DNA of 64,000 nt, taken from NCBI RefSeq assembly GCF_016744155.1, contig NZ_JADGEW010000007.1:62001-126000 (forward strand), written 5' to 3'. Below, piece after piece: positions 43,156 to 52,181 of this stretch (its first letter is position 1; every line of letters starts with the position of its first letter). A program made the position numbers and the translations under genes. The notes below the pieces were generated by a model, which saw only the letters and a program-made list of their open reading frames with translations, did not search any database and was not told the DNA's origin. The DNA is from Amphritea sp. Lineage in GTDB: Bacteria > Pseudomonadota > Gammaproteobacteria > Pseudomonadales > Balneatricaceae.

Positions 43156-43213
43156 ATTCCATGGAATGTATAATAGTTTGATTCCCGGGAATGTAAAGAG
43201 TATTCTTTGGAAT
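43156..43213. promoter_or_regulatory. Three MarR-type operators
   Basis: ATTCCATGGAAT (43156-43167), ATTCCCGGGAAT (43181-43192) and ATTCTTTGGAAT (43202-43213). The first two are perfect 12-base palindromes and the third has one mismatch. Spacings are 25 and 21 bases, roughly two helical turns, so dimers could sit on one DNA face. They fill the space between divergent nitroreductase and MarR genes. Confidence 0.8.
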
Positions 43214-43276
43214 ATTATTTGAGTTGCTTTTTATGGGTGCTTTTAAGATGCAGCTTTATTGGTTGGAGAGATGCGC

Positions 43277-43738
43277 ATGAACGCAAGAGAACAAACGGAA
43301 GTCGGGCTCATGGTGCAGCTGGGTATTGTTCGCCAGTTAATGGCCACCCGCGAAGCCAAACTATTTGCCAATGTGTCGTTAAATCCATCTCAATTTGGCG
43401 TGCTGAACCACTTCACCCACAATCCTACTAGGAGCTGGACAGTGACTGATCTGGCGGGCGTGATGGAGATGAATCAGCCCGGCATCACCAAAGTCGTCAC
43501 GGTGCTTTTAGATAAGAAGCTGTTGGAGTCTGGCTCTGATAAAGAGGATAAGCGCCGACGGCATTTGAAAATAACCCCGCAAGGGCTAAAGCTCTGCGAT
43601 GAAATTATCGGCTCTCTACTGCCTGATATTTCACACATCTTCGAGAGCTGGGAAGACGGGGAAATATCCCAAATGCACCAGCACATGGAGAAATTGATGC
43701 GTTGGCTGGATGAGCACAGGGAAGATATAAAAACGTGA
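43277..43738 (+). CDS. MarR-family transcriptional regulator
   Basis: 153 residues from ATG 43277, with GGAGAG 6 bases upstream (43265-43270); a TTG at 43259 and an ATG at 43271 are weaker. The winged HTH (SQFGVLNHFTHNPTRSWTVTDLAGVMEMNQPGITKVVTVLLDKK) and C-terminal dimer helix are typical MarR. It should bind the three ATTCC-GGAAT palindromes and repress the divergent nitroreductase-family gene and itself. Ligand not known. Confidence 0.9.
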   Translation: MNAREQTEVGLMVQLGIVRQLMATREAKLFANVSLNPSQFGVLNHFTHNPTRSWTVTDLAGVMEMNQPGITKVVTVLLDKKLLESGSDKEDKRRRHLKITPQGLKLCDEIIGSLLPDISHIFESWEDGEISQMHQHMEKLMRWLDEHREDIKT

Positions 43739-43742
43739 GTGG

Positions 43743-43799
43743 CTAGAACGGAAACTGCGTTTCCTGCTAGTGGTTAGACGCGACTGCGTCGCTTGCTAG
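43743..43799. repeat. Two CTAG-bounded hairpins
   Basis: Unit 43743-43770: stem GGAAAC-TGC-GTTTCC. Unit 43774-43799: stem GCGAC-TGC-GTCGC. They begin 5 bases after the MarR stop and lie between convergent genes. Further repeat-like sequence (GCTCGAACGCCGCTCTCGCG, from 43811) continues to about 43835. Confidence 0.88.
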
Positions 43800-43847
43800 G
43801 AAAATCCGTTGCTCGAACGCCGCTCTCGCGTTTTCTGTCGGTGGTCT

Positions 43848-44294
43848 TTAAAGAGCCTCACTATCCTCAATAAATTCCTTCAACATCGCCAGACAAGTCC
43901 CAGTGTCGACATCTGTCATCTCATTACCTTCGCGCAATACATAACGAGCATCGTCTAGGTCGGTGCGGTGGGAGAAGTAAAACGTATCTTTCCAGAACTT
44001 GCTTGGCAGGGGTTCCTGCTTCAGGTGTTCACGGGCGATGTTTGCATCGTTTACGCTGGGCAGCACCGCCAGTGCTTTATGCTTGTAGATTTTAACCACA
44101 ACGCCTTCAGGCCAGTGCTGTAAACGGACATCCAGATCGCACTTGATATCAGCGTTTTCTTTCTTGATATAGACCTTCTTTACTTCAAACGAGCCGCGCC
44201 ATTGAGCGAATTGCTCACCGCTGAAAATCTGCTGCTCGATACCGTCAAAGTAGGTTTCGATCTGTTGGGTAATCTGGTTGATATCGTTAGACAC
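43848..44294 (-). CDS. Hypothetical protein
   Basis: 148 residues, cytoplasmic, mixed alpha/beta by eye, with YFDGIEQQIFSGEQFAQWRGSF and FEVKKVYIKKENADIKCDLDVRL. No family recognised. It has a normal composition and fills the space between repeat clusters. It converges on the MarR gene. Confidence 0.6.
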   Translation of the reverse strand: MSNDINQITQQIETYFDGIEQQIFSGEQFAQWRGSFEVKKVYIKKENADIKCDLDVRLQHWPEGVVVKIYKHKALAVLPSVNDANIAREHLKQEPLPSKFWKDTFYFSHRTDLDDARYVLREGNEMTDVDTGTCLAMLKEFIEDSEAL

Positions 44295-44390
44295 TGAAAG
44301 ACTCGCTATCGCTTAAAACAAAGCCGATAGGTTACTGGCTTGATGGGCAGAGATCGATTGAGTAATTCTTATCAAAAGATAAAAAAAGTT

Positions 44391-44418
44391 GCTAGAACGA
44401 GCGCTCATTCTCGGTTAG
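44391..44418. repeat. Divergent CTAG repeat unit
   Basis: GCTAGAACGAGCGCTCATTCTCGGTTAG: outer CTAG...TTAG ends and inner GAGCGCTC palindrome. A degenerate member of the family described at 40367. Confidence 0.5.
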
Positions 44419-44511
44419 GGGCTGTAAGAAAAAGTGGGTGAGATTTATTTCTTAAAGAATAAATAAGACTAATTCATCTTTTGTATAAAACCAGTCCGTC
44501 CCTGTTACTCC

Positions 44512-44592
44512 CTCGGTGCACTCTGTGTTCTCAGTGGTAAAGCCATACATCAAGTAAAAATGTTCACCACAGAGGACACTGAGTTCACAGAG
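44512..44592. repeat. Inverted repeat with 9-base periodicity
   Basis: The right arm (44562-44592) reads in 9-base steps ACCACAGAG, GACACTGAG, TTCACAGAG. The left arm (44512-44541) is its approximate reverse complement. Similar CACAGAG-type periodic repeats occur in many bacteria, often as spurious ORFs and sometimes near four-helix-bundle genes. Only the pattern is seen here; origin is not known. Confidence 0.7.
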
Positions 44593-44604
44593 AAAAAGCT
44601 GAGT

Positions 44605-44673
44605 ATCACTGCCGGGTTTTTGTTTATTCGAGCGACGAACTACGAGCAAGTCGCGAAGCGACGTTCGAACAAC
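44605..44673. repeat. Direct repeat copy 1
   Basis: 69 bases nearly identical to 45078-45147 (about four differences). It includes the end of a terminator-like ACTGCCGGG-TTTTT and a CGAG-bounded hairpin (stem GTCGC-GAA-GCGAC). The copies flank the small membrane protein gene. Confidence 0.85.
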
Positions 44674-44775
44674 TCTCGCGTTTTATGCGAGCCGCGAAGC
44701 GACGTTCGAACTACTCTCGCGTTTTATGCGAGCTGCGAAGCGACGTTCGAGCCACTCTCGCGTTTTCTGCGAGCC
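44653..44775. repeat. Three tandem 41-base units
   Basis: Units at 44653-44693, 44694-44734 and 44735-44775. Each begins GCGAAGCGACGTTCGA and continues with CTCTCGCGTTTT and GCGAGC. They differ by only a few bases. No unique spacers are present, so this is a tandem repeat and not a CRISPR array. Part of each unit is homologous to the CTAG/CTCG hairpin family. Confidence 0.9.
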
Positions 44776-44848
44776 GCGATTGGCGGAAAGTCGCAACTGA
44801 TGGTAGTTTAACTTCTTCGTCTAGCATCAATTACACATGAGATTATGT

Positions 44849-45022
44849 ATGAAAATATTTTCGGCCGTTGTAGCACTGGGCCTGGCTGTGTTCTTATTCT
44901 TTCAAGCGCACGATATGGAAGGTATAAGCCTGCTGCGTATGGGCTATATAGTAGGCGGTGTTAGCTTACTTACACTGACTCTCTTTATGTTTGTACCGCC
45001 AAAGACGGACGAGCCAGATTAA
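44849..45022 (+). CDS. Small two-TM membrane protein
   Basis: 57 residues from ATG 44849 (or 61 from ATG 44837). Two hydrophobic helices (about 4-22 and 28-48) and a short acidic tail (PPKTDEPD). Family unknown. It lies between the two direct-repeat copies and is followed by a strong terminator. The initiation site is unclear. Confidence 0.55.
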   Translation: MKIFSAVVALGLAVFLFFQAHDMEGISLLRMGYIVGGVSLLTLTLFMFVPPKTDEPD

Positions 45023-45064
45023 GCGACTGGAATGGTTGGGGCTAACCTAATATCTATCAAATAC

Positions 45065-45097
45065 AAAAAAGCCCGGCATCACTGCCGGGCTTTTTGT
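45065..45097. terminator. Bidirectional terminator
   Basis: GCCCGGC-N6-GCCGGGC with an A-run before and TTTTT after, between the small membrane gene and the facing valS gene. Confidence 0.9.
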
Positions 45098-45147
45098 TTT
45101 TTCGAGCGACGAACTACGAGCAAGTCGCGAAGCGGCGTTCGAGCAAC
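45078..45147. repeat. Direct repeat copy 2, with CGAG-bounded hairpin
   Basis: 70 bases nearly identical to 44605-44673. It overlaps the right half of the terminator and ends 9 bases before the valS stop codon. The inner hairpin has GTCGC-GAA-GCGGC, one step from self-complementary. Confidence 0.85.
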
Positions 45148-45155
45148 TGTTGTTG

Positions 45156-48026
45156 CTAAAGCGCCTCTATCTTGGCTGACTGCTCAGTCAGTTGCCCCAG
45201 CTGCGCTTTGAATTCACCCAGCTTCTCTCGCTCTTTAGCAACGACCGCTTCAGGTGCATTAGCAACAAACTTGGCGTTGTTCAGCTTGCCTTCCAGACGA
45301 CCGGCTTCTTTCTGTAGCTTATCCATCTCTTTCTTCAGACGGGCCAGCTCAGCATCTTTGTCGATCAGGCCAGCCATCGGTACCAGTACCTGCATATCGC
45401 CAACCAGCTGTACGGCGGACATAGGGGCTTCGTCGCCTGGGTTCAGCCAGGTAACGGATGCCAGAGACGCCAGCTTAGCCAGGAATGCCTGGTTAGCTTC
45501 CAGACGAGTCTTATCGTCGGCGCTGCCGTTCTGAATCAGGATATCCAGCTCTTTCGCTGGAGAGATACCCATCTCACCACGGATGTTACGTATACCGGTA
45601 ATGACGCCTTTCAGCCAGTTGATATCGGCTTCGGCGGTGGCATCGTGCTTGGCTTCATCGGCAACCGGGAAGGGTTGCAGCATGATGGTGTCACCTTCGA
45701 CGCCAGCTTCTTGCTTGATGGACTGCCAGATCTCTTCGGTGATGTACGGCATGATTGGGTGGGTCAGACGTAGTATCACTTCCAGTGCACGTACCAGTGT
45801 GCGGCGGGTACCGCGCTTGGCTGCATAGGATGCATTGTCGTCCCACAGGACAGGCTTAGATAGCTCAAGGTACCAACCACAGTACTCGTTCCAGATGAAG
45901 TCGTAGAGACACTGTGAGGCCAGGTCGAAACGGTATTCATCCAGATGCTTTGTTACTTCAGCTTCGACTTTCTGCAGCTCGCTGGCGATCCAACGATCTG
46001 CCAGGGATAGCTCAACCTCGCTGTCTTCTCCGCTTACAGAGAGTTGACCGCAGTCTTCGCCTTCGGTATTCATCTGCACGTAACGGGCAGCGTTCCAGAT
46101 CTTGTTACAGAAGTTACGGTAACCTTCCAGTCGCTTCACATCCCAGTTGATATCACGGCCGGTAGAGGCCAGTGCTGCCAGGGTGAAACGCAGGGCGTCG
46201 GTACCATGGGCGGCGATGCCTTCCGGGAACTGCTTCTCGGTACGCTTGCCGATCTTCTCAGCCTGCTGGGGCTGCATCATGTTGCCGGTACGCTTTTCCA
46301 GCAGTTCCGGCAGGCCGATACCGTCGATCATATCCAGTGGGTCGAGTACGTTACCCTTAGACTTGGACATTTTATCGCCGTTCTCATCACGGATCAGACC
46401 GGTGACGTAAACGGTTTTGAACGGTACCTGTGGCTTGTCGTTTTCATCTTTGATCAGGTGCATGGTCATCATCATCATCCGGGCAACCCAGAAGAAAATG
46501 ATATCGAAACCGGTAACCAGTACATCGGTCGGGTGGAACGTCTGCAGACGCTCGGTGTTTTCCGGCCAGCCCAGGGTACCAAAGGTCCACAGGCCAGAGC
46601 TGAACCAAGTATCCAGCACGTCATCGTCCTGACGTAGCTCGGTTTCCAGATCCAGGTTGTATTTTTCACGGGCAGAGGCGGCATCTTTAGCAACGTAGAC
46701 ATTGCCTTCGTTGTCGTAGAACGCCGGAATCCGGTGTCCCCACCACAGTTGACGGGAGATACACCAGTCCTGAATGTCGCGCATCCAGGCGAAGAACATG
46801 TTTTCGTACTGCTTAGGTACGAACTTGATGTCGCCATTTTCAACCGCTTCAATCGCCGGGCCAGACAGTGTCTTGGCATCGGCAAACCACTGATCGGTGA
46901 GCATCGGTTCGATAACTACACCACCACGGTCGCCGTAGGGGATAGTCATATCGTTTTCTTCGATCTTAACCAGCAGACCGGCTTCTTCCATATCGGCAAC
47001 AATTGCCTTACGGGCGGCGAACCGCTCCATGCCCTGGTATTTCTCCGGCAGGGTTTTGTCCAGGTCGTGATTTTCGCTGCCATCGGTGTTGAAGGTTTCT
47101 GCCTCATGACGGATATCGCCGTTGAGGGTCAGAATGTTGATCATTGGCAGCTTGCAGCGTTTACCCACTTCATTATCGTTGAAGTCGTGGGCCGGCGTGA
47201 TTTTCACACAACCGGAACCTTTTTCCATGTCGGCGTGTTCATCGGCAACAATCGGAATGCGACGGCCAACCAGCGGTAAGATGATCTCTTTACCGATCAG
47301 ATCTTTATAACGATCATCTTCAGCGTTAACCGCGACGCCGGTATCACCCAGCAGGGTTTCCGGACGGGTAGTACCCACCACCAGATAATCGTCACCGGCA
47401 GCGGTTTTAACACCATCGGCCAGTGCATAACGCAGATACCACATCTTGCCTTTAACATCGCGGTTCTCTACTTCCAGATCAGAGATCGCGGTGTGCAGCT
47501 TAGGGTCCCAGTTCACCAGACGTTTGCCACGGTAGATCAGGCCTTCGTCATACAGACGGATAAACACTTCCTGTACGGCGGTGTAGAAACCGGAATCCAT
47601 AGTGAAACGTTCGGTTGGCCAGTCAACAGAGTCGCCCAGGCGGCGCATCTGATTGGTGATCATGCCGCCGGACTCGCCTTTCCATTCCCAGATTTTCTCG
47701 ATAAAGGCTTCACGGCCAAGATCGTGACGGGTTTTCTGTTCTTCAGCGGCGAGCTTACGCTCGACTACCATCTGCGTGGCGATACCGGCGTGATCGGTAC
47801 CCACTTGCCACAGGGTGTTTTTACCCTTCATGCGATGGTAGCGGGTCAGGGCATCCATAATAGTATGTTGGAAAGCATGACCCATATGCAGGCTGCCGGT
47901 GACATTCGGCGGCGGGATCATGATGCTGTAGGCATCGCCTTCGCCGGACGGGGCGAAGTAACCGTTATCTTCCCAGGTTTTGTACCAGGATTTCTCGATC
48001 TCGTGTGGCTGGTAAGTGGTATCCAT
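45156..48026 (-). CDS. valS: Valyl-tRNA synthetase
   Basis: 956 residues, the family's normal size. Class Ia signatures: [15 protein letters not shown] (HIGH motif, 47-50) and [13 protein letters not shown] (about residue 555). The editing domain ([16 protein letters not shown]) and C-terminal coiled coil ([19 protein letters not shown]) are present. It charges tRNA-Val. In many gammaproteobacteria it is directly after holC; here a 785-base insert with a four-helix-bundle gene separates the two. Confidence 0.97.
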   Translation of the reverse strand: MDTTYQPHEIEKSWYKTWEDNGYFAPSGEGDAYSIMIPPPNVTGSLHMGHAFQHTIMDALTRYHRMKGKNTLWQVGTDHAGIATQMVVERKLAAEEQKTRHDLGREAFIEKIWEWKGESGGMITNQMRRLGDSVDWPTERFTMDSGFYTAVQEVFIRLYDEGLIYRGKRLVNWDPKLHTAISDLEVENRDVKGKMWYLRYALADGVKTAAGDDYLVVGTTRPETLLGDTGVAVNAEDDRYKDLIGKEIILPLVGRRIPIVADEHADMEKGSGCVKITPAHDFNDNEVGKRCKLPMINILTLNGDIRHEAETFNTDGSENHDLDKTLPEKYQGMERFAARKAIVADMEEAGLLVKIEENDMTIPYGDRGGVVIEPMLTDQWFADAKTLSGPAIEAVENGDIKFVPKQYENMFFAWMRDIQDWCISRQLWWGHRIPAFYDNEGNVYVAKDAASAREKYNLDLETELRQDDDVLDTWFSSGLWTFGTLGWPENTERLQTFHPTDVLVTGFDIIFFWVARMMMMTMHLIKDENDKPQVPFKTVYVTGLIRDENGDKMSKSKGNVLDPLDMIDGIGLPELLEKRTGNMMQPQQAEKIGKRTEKQFPEGIAAHGTDALRFTLAALASTGRDINWDVKRLEGYRNFCNKIWNAARYVQMNTEGEDCGQLSVSGEDSEVELSLADRWIASELQKVEAEVTKHLDEYRFDLASQCLYDFIWNEYCGWYLELSKPVLWDDNASYAAKRGTRRTLVRALEVILRLTHPIMPYITEEIWQSIKQEAGVEGDTIMLQPFPVADEAKHDATAEADINWLKGVITGIRNIRGEMGISPAKELDILIQNGSADDKTRLEANQAFLAKLASLASVTWLNPGDEAPMSAVQLVGDMQVLVPMAGLIDKDAELARLKKEMDKLQKEAGRLEGKLNNAKFVANAPEAVVAKEREKLGEFKAQLGQLTEQSAKIEAL

Positions 48027-48101
48027 TAAATAACCGTGCTCTCAACGCTTGAATTAGGGCAAAAAATAGTCGGTCATTATACCCGCCGGGTACTTAAGTA
48101 G

Positions 48102-48320
48102 CTAGACGTGCTCCGCACTTGCTAGTGGTTAGACGCGACTGCGTCGCTTGCTAGTGAAAGAGCCGTTGTTAGAACGTCGCTTCGCTCCTTGCTAGTGGTT
48201 AGACGTGCTTCACACTTGCTAGAAAAAGAGAAGAGCATTTGTGCTGCTGAACTGAAATGTTTTTCTAGCTACTAGTCAGCGGCGAAGCCGCGTCTAGCGA
48301 GTCGCGCAGCGACGTTCTAG
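48102..48320. repeat. Large CTAG hairpin array: four forward, two reverse units
   Basis: Forward units at 48102-48125 (stem GTGC-TCC-GCAC), 48129-48154 (GCGAC-TGC-GTCGC), 48169-48195 and 48199-48222 are followed by CTAGAAAAAG, a short spacer, TTTTTCTAG (48260-48268), then reverse units at 48272-48297 (GCGGC-GAA-GCCGC) and 48294-48320 (GTCGC-GCA-GCGAC). It lies between the starts of divergent valS and the four-helix-bundle gene. Confidence 0.88.
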
Positions 48321-48394
48321 CAACTTTTTCCCCATTGTGAACTACGTGTTTTTTTGAACTAGACTAACTCCCAGAAACTACAAAAGGATTTGTT

Positions 48395-48736
48395 ATGAGC
48401 TATGAGGATTTGGATGTTTGGAAGCGTGCATGTCGGATGAGTTGCGATGTATACACGACTTTGTCTCGCTGCAGGGATTTTGGGTTCAGGGATCAGATAA
48501 CGCGGAGCGGTTTATCGGTTCCGAGTAATATTGCCGAAGGCTTTGAACGAGGGTCGAAAAAGGAGAAACGACAATTTCTTTATTATGCGAAAGGCTCTTT
48601 AGCTGAGTTGAAAACACAGGTCTATATAGGTCAGAGAATCGGCTACATTCATAATGAAAGAGGAAATTCTTGGCGGATGGAGCTGGATGAAATCCAGAAA
48701 ATGCTGGCAGCGCTTATTAAATCAATCGAACCTTGA
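48395..48736 (+). CDS. Four-helix-bundle (S23/IVP-like) protein
   Basis: 113 residues. N-terminus SYEDLDVWKRACRMSCDVY, then RDQITRSGLSVPSNIAEGFERGSKKEKRQFLYYAKGSLAELKTQV, the hallmark of the family first described from 23S rRNA intervening sequences. Stand-alone members form pentamers with unknown function. It is opposite in direction to its neighbours and flanked on both sides by CTAG hairpins, which suggests it came in as a unit between holC and valS. Confidence 0.92.
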   Translation: MSYEDLDVWKRACRMSCDVYTTLSRCRDFGFRDQITRSGLSVPSNIAEGFERGSKKEKRQFLYYAKGSLAELKTQVYIGQRIGYIHNERGNSWRMELDEIQKMLAALIKSIEP

Positions 48737-48758
48737 ACGCTTTTGTTTTTGCTAGCTA

Positions 48759-48806
48759 CTAGCAAGCGGCGAAGCCGCGTCTAACAAGTCACGAAGTGAC
48801 GTCTAG
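48759..48806. repeat. Two reverse CTAG hairpins
   Basis: 48759-48784 has stem GCGGC-GAA-GCCGC and 48781-48806 has stem GTCAC-GAA-GTGAC; they share one CTAA boundary. They begin 23 bases after the four-helix-bundle stop and end just before holC. Confidence 0.88.
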
Positions 48807-48810
48807 CGAC

Positions 48811-49245
48811 TTATGAGGCCTTCGGCCTCATATCATGCATCTTGGGCGTTACTCCGTTGCTTTTGAATAGCGCGAAGTTTTTCCGGGTGGCGGCGAGGAT
48901 ATCGGGCTGTTGGATGACGATTTCGAGGATTCTATCGAACTTCAGGGTTTCCTCTGAAGCGTCCAGTGCCAGGTTGATGTAGACATCACGGTGTTGGGGG
49001 AGTTGATCGCCCCAGCCTATCTGCACCGGTGCGTCAGGTTTACTGTTGAGCAGACCGTGGGGAATAAAAGCATCGGCCCGGTAATCCCAGAGTAGCTGGT
49101 CCAGACGTTCTGCTTCGTGCTCGCTGGTGACGTGAATATAGACGTTTAGGCCGTGGCCTAATACTTTATCCGCCAGTCGACAGAGGAAAGCGGTACGGCT
49201 TTCCGGTTCGGCATCAGGAAGAACATAGAAATCAGCTTGGCTCAT
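48811..49245 (-). CDS. holC: DNA polymerase III chi subunit
   Basis: 144 residues, as E. coli HolC. Family marks: ADFYVLPDAEPESRTAFLCRLADKVL, VYIHVTSEHEAERLDQLLWDYRADAFIPHGL and LEIVIQQPDILAATRKNF. It links the clamp-loader to SSB at the replication fork. It lies 148 bases downstream of pepA in the conserved pepA-holC order; the third partner valS has been displaced by the four-helix-bundle insert. Confidence 0.93.
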   Translation of the reverse strand: MSQADFYVLPDAEPESRTAFLCRLADKVLGHGLNVYIHVTSEHEAERLDQLLWDYRADAFIPHGLLNSKPDAPVQIGWGDQLPQHRDVYINLALDASEETLKFDRILEIVIQQPDILAATRKNFALFKSNGVTPKMHDMRPKAS

Positions 49246-49393
49246 ATTGTGTAATTCCGGTCAGGGTTTGAATGCGTCAGTGGGGCGTTATATTTTTCTC
49301 AAAATGTTCACTTACTGTACGTAGGTTACGATTTTTCAAAAAAGTGCCTTGCTCTGACACATTCATTTACCTGACTCAGTGGCCCTGTTTTAT

Positions 49394-50899
49394 TTAGATT
49401 TGCTCGTCGTCAGCCAGATCATCAACCTGTGCTAGCAAATGCTGACACAGCAGTGGAACGCAACGTCCGGTTGCGCCTTTGGCTTTACCTGCACTGTTCC
49501 AGGCAACGCCGGCGATATCCAGGTGTGCCCAACGGAATTTCTTAGTAAAGCGCGACAGGAAACACGCTGCAGTGATGGTGCCGCCTGCAGGTCCGCCGAT
49601 ATTCGCGATGTCGGCAAAGTTACTGTCCAGCTGTTCCTGATACTCATCCCAAAGCGGCAGACGCCAGGCTTTGTCACCTGAGAATTCACCGGCGGCTAGC
49701 AGGTCATCGGCTAGCAGGTCGTCATTTGACAGAAGGCCTGTTGCCTGATGTCCCAGCGCGACGATGCAGGCACCAGTAAGGGTGGCAACGTCAACGACGG
49801 TTGCAGGTTCAAAGCGCTCGGCGTAGGTGAGTGCGTCACACAGAACCAAGCGGCCCTCGGCATCGGTGTTGAGAATTTCAACCGTCTGGCCAGACATGGT
49901 GGTGACAATATCACCCGGCTTGGAAGCGTTGCCCGCAGGCATGTTCTCAGCAGCGGCGACAATAGCGACAACGTTCATTTCGAGATCTAGTTGTGTCAGT
50001 GCTTCCATAGTGCCGATTACGCTAGCAGCACCGCACATATCAAACTTCATCTCATCCATCTTGCCGCCTGGCTTCAGGCTGATACCGCCGGTATCAAAGG
50101 TGATGCCTTTGCCAACCAGTACATGGGGCGGTTGATCGGGCTCGCCACCTTTGTATTCCATGACGATCAGTTTGGAAGGCTCAGAGCTGCCTTTACCCAC
50201 AGACAGCAGTGAATGCATGCCTAGCTGTTCCATCTCGTCTTCTTCAAGAATCGTGATTGTGAGCTCTTCACAGTCTTCAGCCAGTGCCAGAGCTTGTTCT
50301 GCAAGATAGGATGGGGTGCAGACATTACCCGGCAGGTTGCCCAGTTCGCGGGCAGTATCGACTCCGTTCGCGATAGCTGAACCGTCGCTGATAGAAAATT
50401 CGCCCAGTTCGGCGTCATCTTTACTGAGGAGAAAACCGATGCTTTCCAAGCTCAGCGGCTCGGCTTTCTTGCTCTTAGTCGCGTCGTATTCATACAGCTC
50501 TGCGCTGGCCCATTCAGTGTTGTGACGCAGCTGACGATAGAGATCTTTATCAGCGCTTTCCAGTCCGTCCAGTGCGATCACGGCTGATTCGCAGCGGATC
50601 GATTTCAGGTTAGACATGATGCTCTTGATGATTTTCAGTTGATTGCGATCGCTGCGCTCATCGGCTTTACCGATACCAACCAGCAGAACACGAGCGGCAC
50701 TGATGCCTGGAACTTTGTGAAGCAATAAAGCTTGTCCAGCTTTACCCTGATGGTCACCCACAACATCTTTCAGATAACCAGCAGATGCTTTATCGATCAG
50801 ATCTGCAGACGGAGCCAGCTCACCATCAGGTGCAACGCCAACGATTAAACAGTCAGTTTCCAGAGATTCAACCGAACCGGTAACTATTTCAAATTCCAT
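49394..50899 (-). CDS. pepA: Leucyl aminopeptidase
   Basis: 501 residues, the M17 family size. Active-site stretches: GKGITFDTGGISLKPGGKMDEMKFDM and the signature NTDAEGRLVLCDAL, both holding metal ligands, with the C-terminal TITAACFLSRF. It removes N-terminal residues; in E. coli it also serves as a DNA-binding factor for Xer sites. It is divergent from lptF, a conserved arrangement. Confidence 0.96.
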   Translation of the reverse strand: MEFEIVTGSVESLETDCLIVGVAPDGELAPSADLIDKASAGYLKDVVGDHQGKAGQALLLHKVPGISAARVLLVGIGKADERSDRNQLKIIKSIMSNLKSIRCESAVIALDGLESADKDLYRQLRHNTEWASAELYEYDATKSKKAEPLSLESIGFLLSKDDAELGEFSISDGSAIANGVDTARELGNLPGNVCTPSYLAEQALALAEDCEELTITILEEDEMEQLGMHSLLSVGKGSSEPSKLIVMEYKGGEPDQPPHVLVGKGITFDTGGISLKPGGKMDEMKFDMCGAASVIGTMEALTQLDLEMNVVAIVAAAENMPAGNASKPGDIVTTMSGQTVEILNTDAEGRLVLCDALTYAERFEPATVVDVATLTGACIVALGHQATGLLSNDDLLADDLLAAGEFSGDKAWRLPLWDEYQEQLDSNFADIANIGGPAGGTITAACFLSRFTKKFRWAHLDIAGVAWNSAGKAKGATGRCVPLLCQHLLAQVDDLADDEQI

Positions 50900-51077
50900 G
50901 CTTTCTCCACACGAGACATCGTGCCTGGTTTATAAGATAATGACGCACCGATTCAGCCTAGAGTGTTGCGTCGGTTTTAAATGTATTCCCGGATTTTATC
51001 CTAATGTCACAGAAACAAAACCCCGTTTTCGGTATCAGAGAGAATTCTTTACCGTTAATTACACAGGATACGGCAGT

Positions 51078-52181
51078 TTGATTATCTTTCGCTACCTGGC
51101 CAAAGAAGTTCTGATCAGCATGATCGCGGTTACGACAGTACTGTTGCTGATTATTATGAGTGGTCGTTTTATTAGTTATCTGAGTATAGCAGCCGCCGGT
51201 GAAATTCCGATGAAAGCGGTGTTCTATTATCTGCTGTTTCGTCTTCCAGGCTTTCTTGAATTGATTCTTCCGCTGGGCTTGTTTCTGGGTATTCTGTTGG
51301 CCTATGGGCGTTTATATCTTGAGAGTGAGATGGTGGTGCTTCAGGCGACCGGTATGAGCCAGAAACGCCTGACTATGTATACCCTTGGGCCGGCTCTCAT
51401 CACCGCCTTACTGGTGGCGTCGATGAGCCTGTTTTTATCCCCATATGGTGCAAATCAAACTGAGATCATGTTGCAGAAGCAGCGCAATGTCGGGGAGTTT
51501 GATCTGATCACTGAAGGGCGCTTTCAGGCGATGTCCCGGGGTGATCGGGTGACTTATATTGAACACTTAGATAGTAACAGCGGTACGATGAAGGGTGTTT
51601 TTATCACCGAAAAAATTAAGAAAGGTGATCGGGAACAAGCGGTCATGGTCGTGGCTGAAAAGGGGCGTAGTTATACTAATCCAGACACCGGGGTCCGTTA
51701 CCTTGTATTGGATAACGGTTATCGTTATGAAGGTAATCCTGGTGAGGCTGATTATCGCCAGATCCAGTTTCAGGAGTATGGCATCCGGTTACCCGAGCAA
51801 GAGAAAGTACAGCCGGTTAACGAACTATACTCTATCCCAACGGAAGCCTTAGTGGATGGTGATAATGCCGAGCGTGCCCAGCTTCATTGGCGTTTGTCAC
51901 TGCCTGTATTGACACTGATTGTCGCGCTGTTGGCGGTGCCGCTGAGTAAAACGAATCCTCGTCAGGGACGTTATGCCAAGCTGATACCTTCGATTTTATT
52001 GTATATGGTCTATCTGTTGTTATTGACCAACGTGCGTAACTATCTTGAGAAAGATGGTGGCCATGTAGTATTGCTCTGGTTGGTACATTTGATGTTCTTC
52101 GGCATTGCGATGGGCATGCTGTTCTTTCAGGGGCGTTTGACACGCTTGCTGCGTCGACGGAGGCCTGAACATGCTGCTTAA
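51078..52181 (+). CDS. lptF: LPS export ABC permease LptF
   Basis: 367 residues from TTG 51078, with AGGA 9 bases upstream; this gives the expected N-terminus (L/M)IIFRYLAKEVLISMI and the family length (E. coli 366). A longer frame to 50898 would add a non-conserved stretch. Six TM helices and a periplasmic beta-jellyroll domain are visible (LTEGRFQAMSRGDRVTYIEHL). With LptG and LptB it extracts LPS from the inner membrane. Overlaps lptG by 11 bases. Confidence 0.93.
   Translation: MIIFRYLAKEVLISMIAVTTVLLLIIMSGRFISYLSIAAAGEIPMKAVFYYLLFRLPGFLELILPLGLFLGILLAYGRLYLESEMVVLQATGMSQKRLTMYTLGPALITALLVASMSLFLSPYGANQTEIMLQKQRNVGEFDLITEGRFQAMSRGDRVTYIEHLDSNSGTMKGVFITEKIKKGDREQAVMVVAEKGRSYTNPDTGVRYLVLDNGYRYEGNPGEADYRQIQFQEYGIRLPEQEKVQPVNELYSIPTEALVDGDNAERAQLHWRLSLPVLTLIVALLAVPLSKTNPRQGRYAKLIPSILLYMVYLLLLTNVRNYLEKDGGHVVLLWLVHLMFFGIAMGMLFFQGRLTRLLRRRRPEHAA

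Noticed and set aside
44452..44649. A 65-codon leftward frame across the CAC-GAG repeat
   Set aside because: The protein (FLCELSVLCGEH, ENTECTEG) is the typical false translation of this periodic repeat.
44653..44775. CRISPR array
   Set aside because: The 41-base units are contiguous with no unique spacers and no cas genes are present.
46044..47279. Frames of 181-197 codons opposite to valS
   Set aside because: They lie wholly within the conserved synthetase gene and reflect its codon bias; no independent support.
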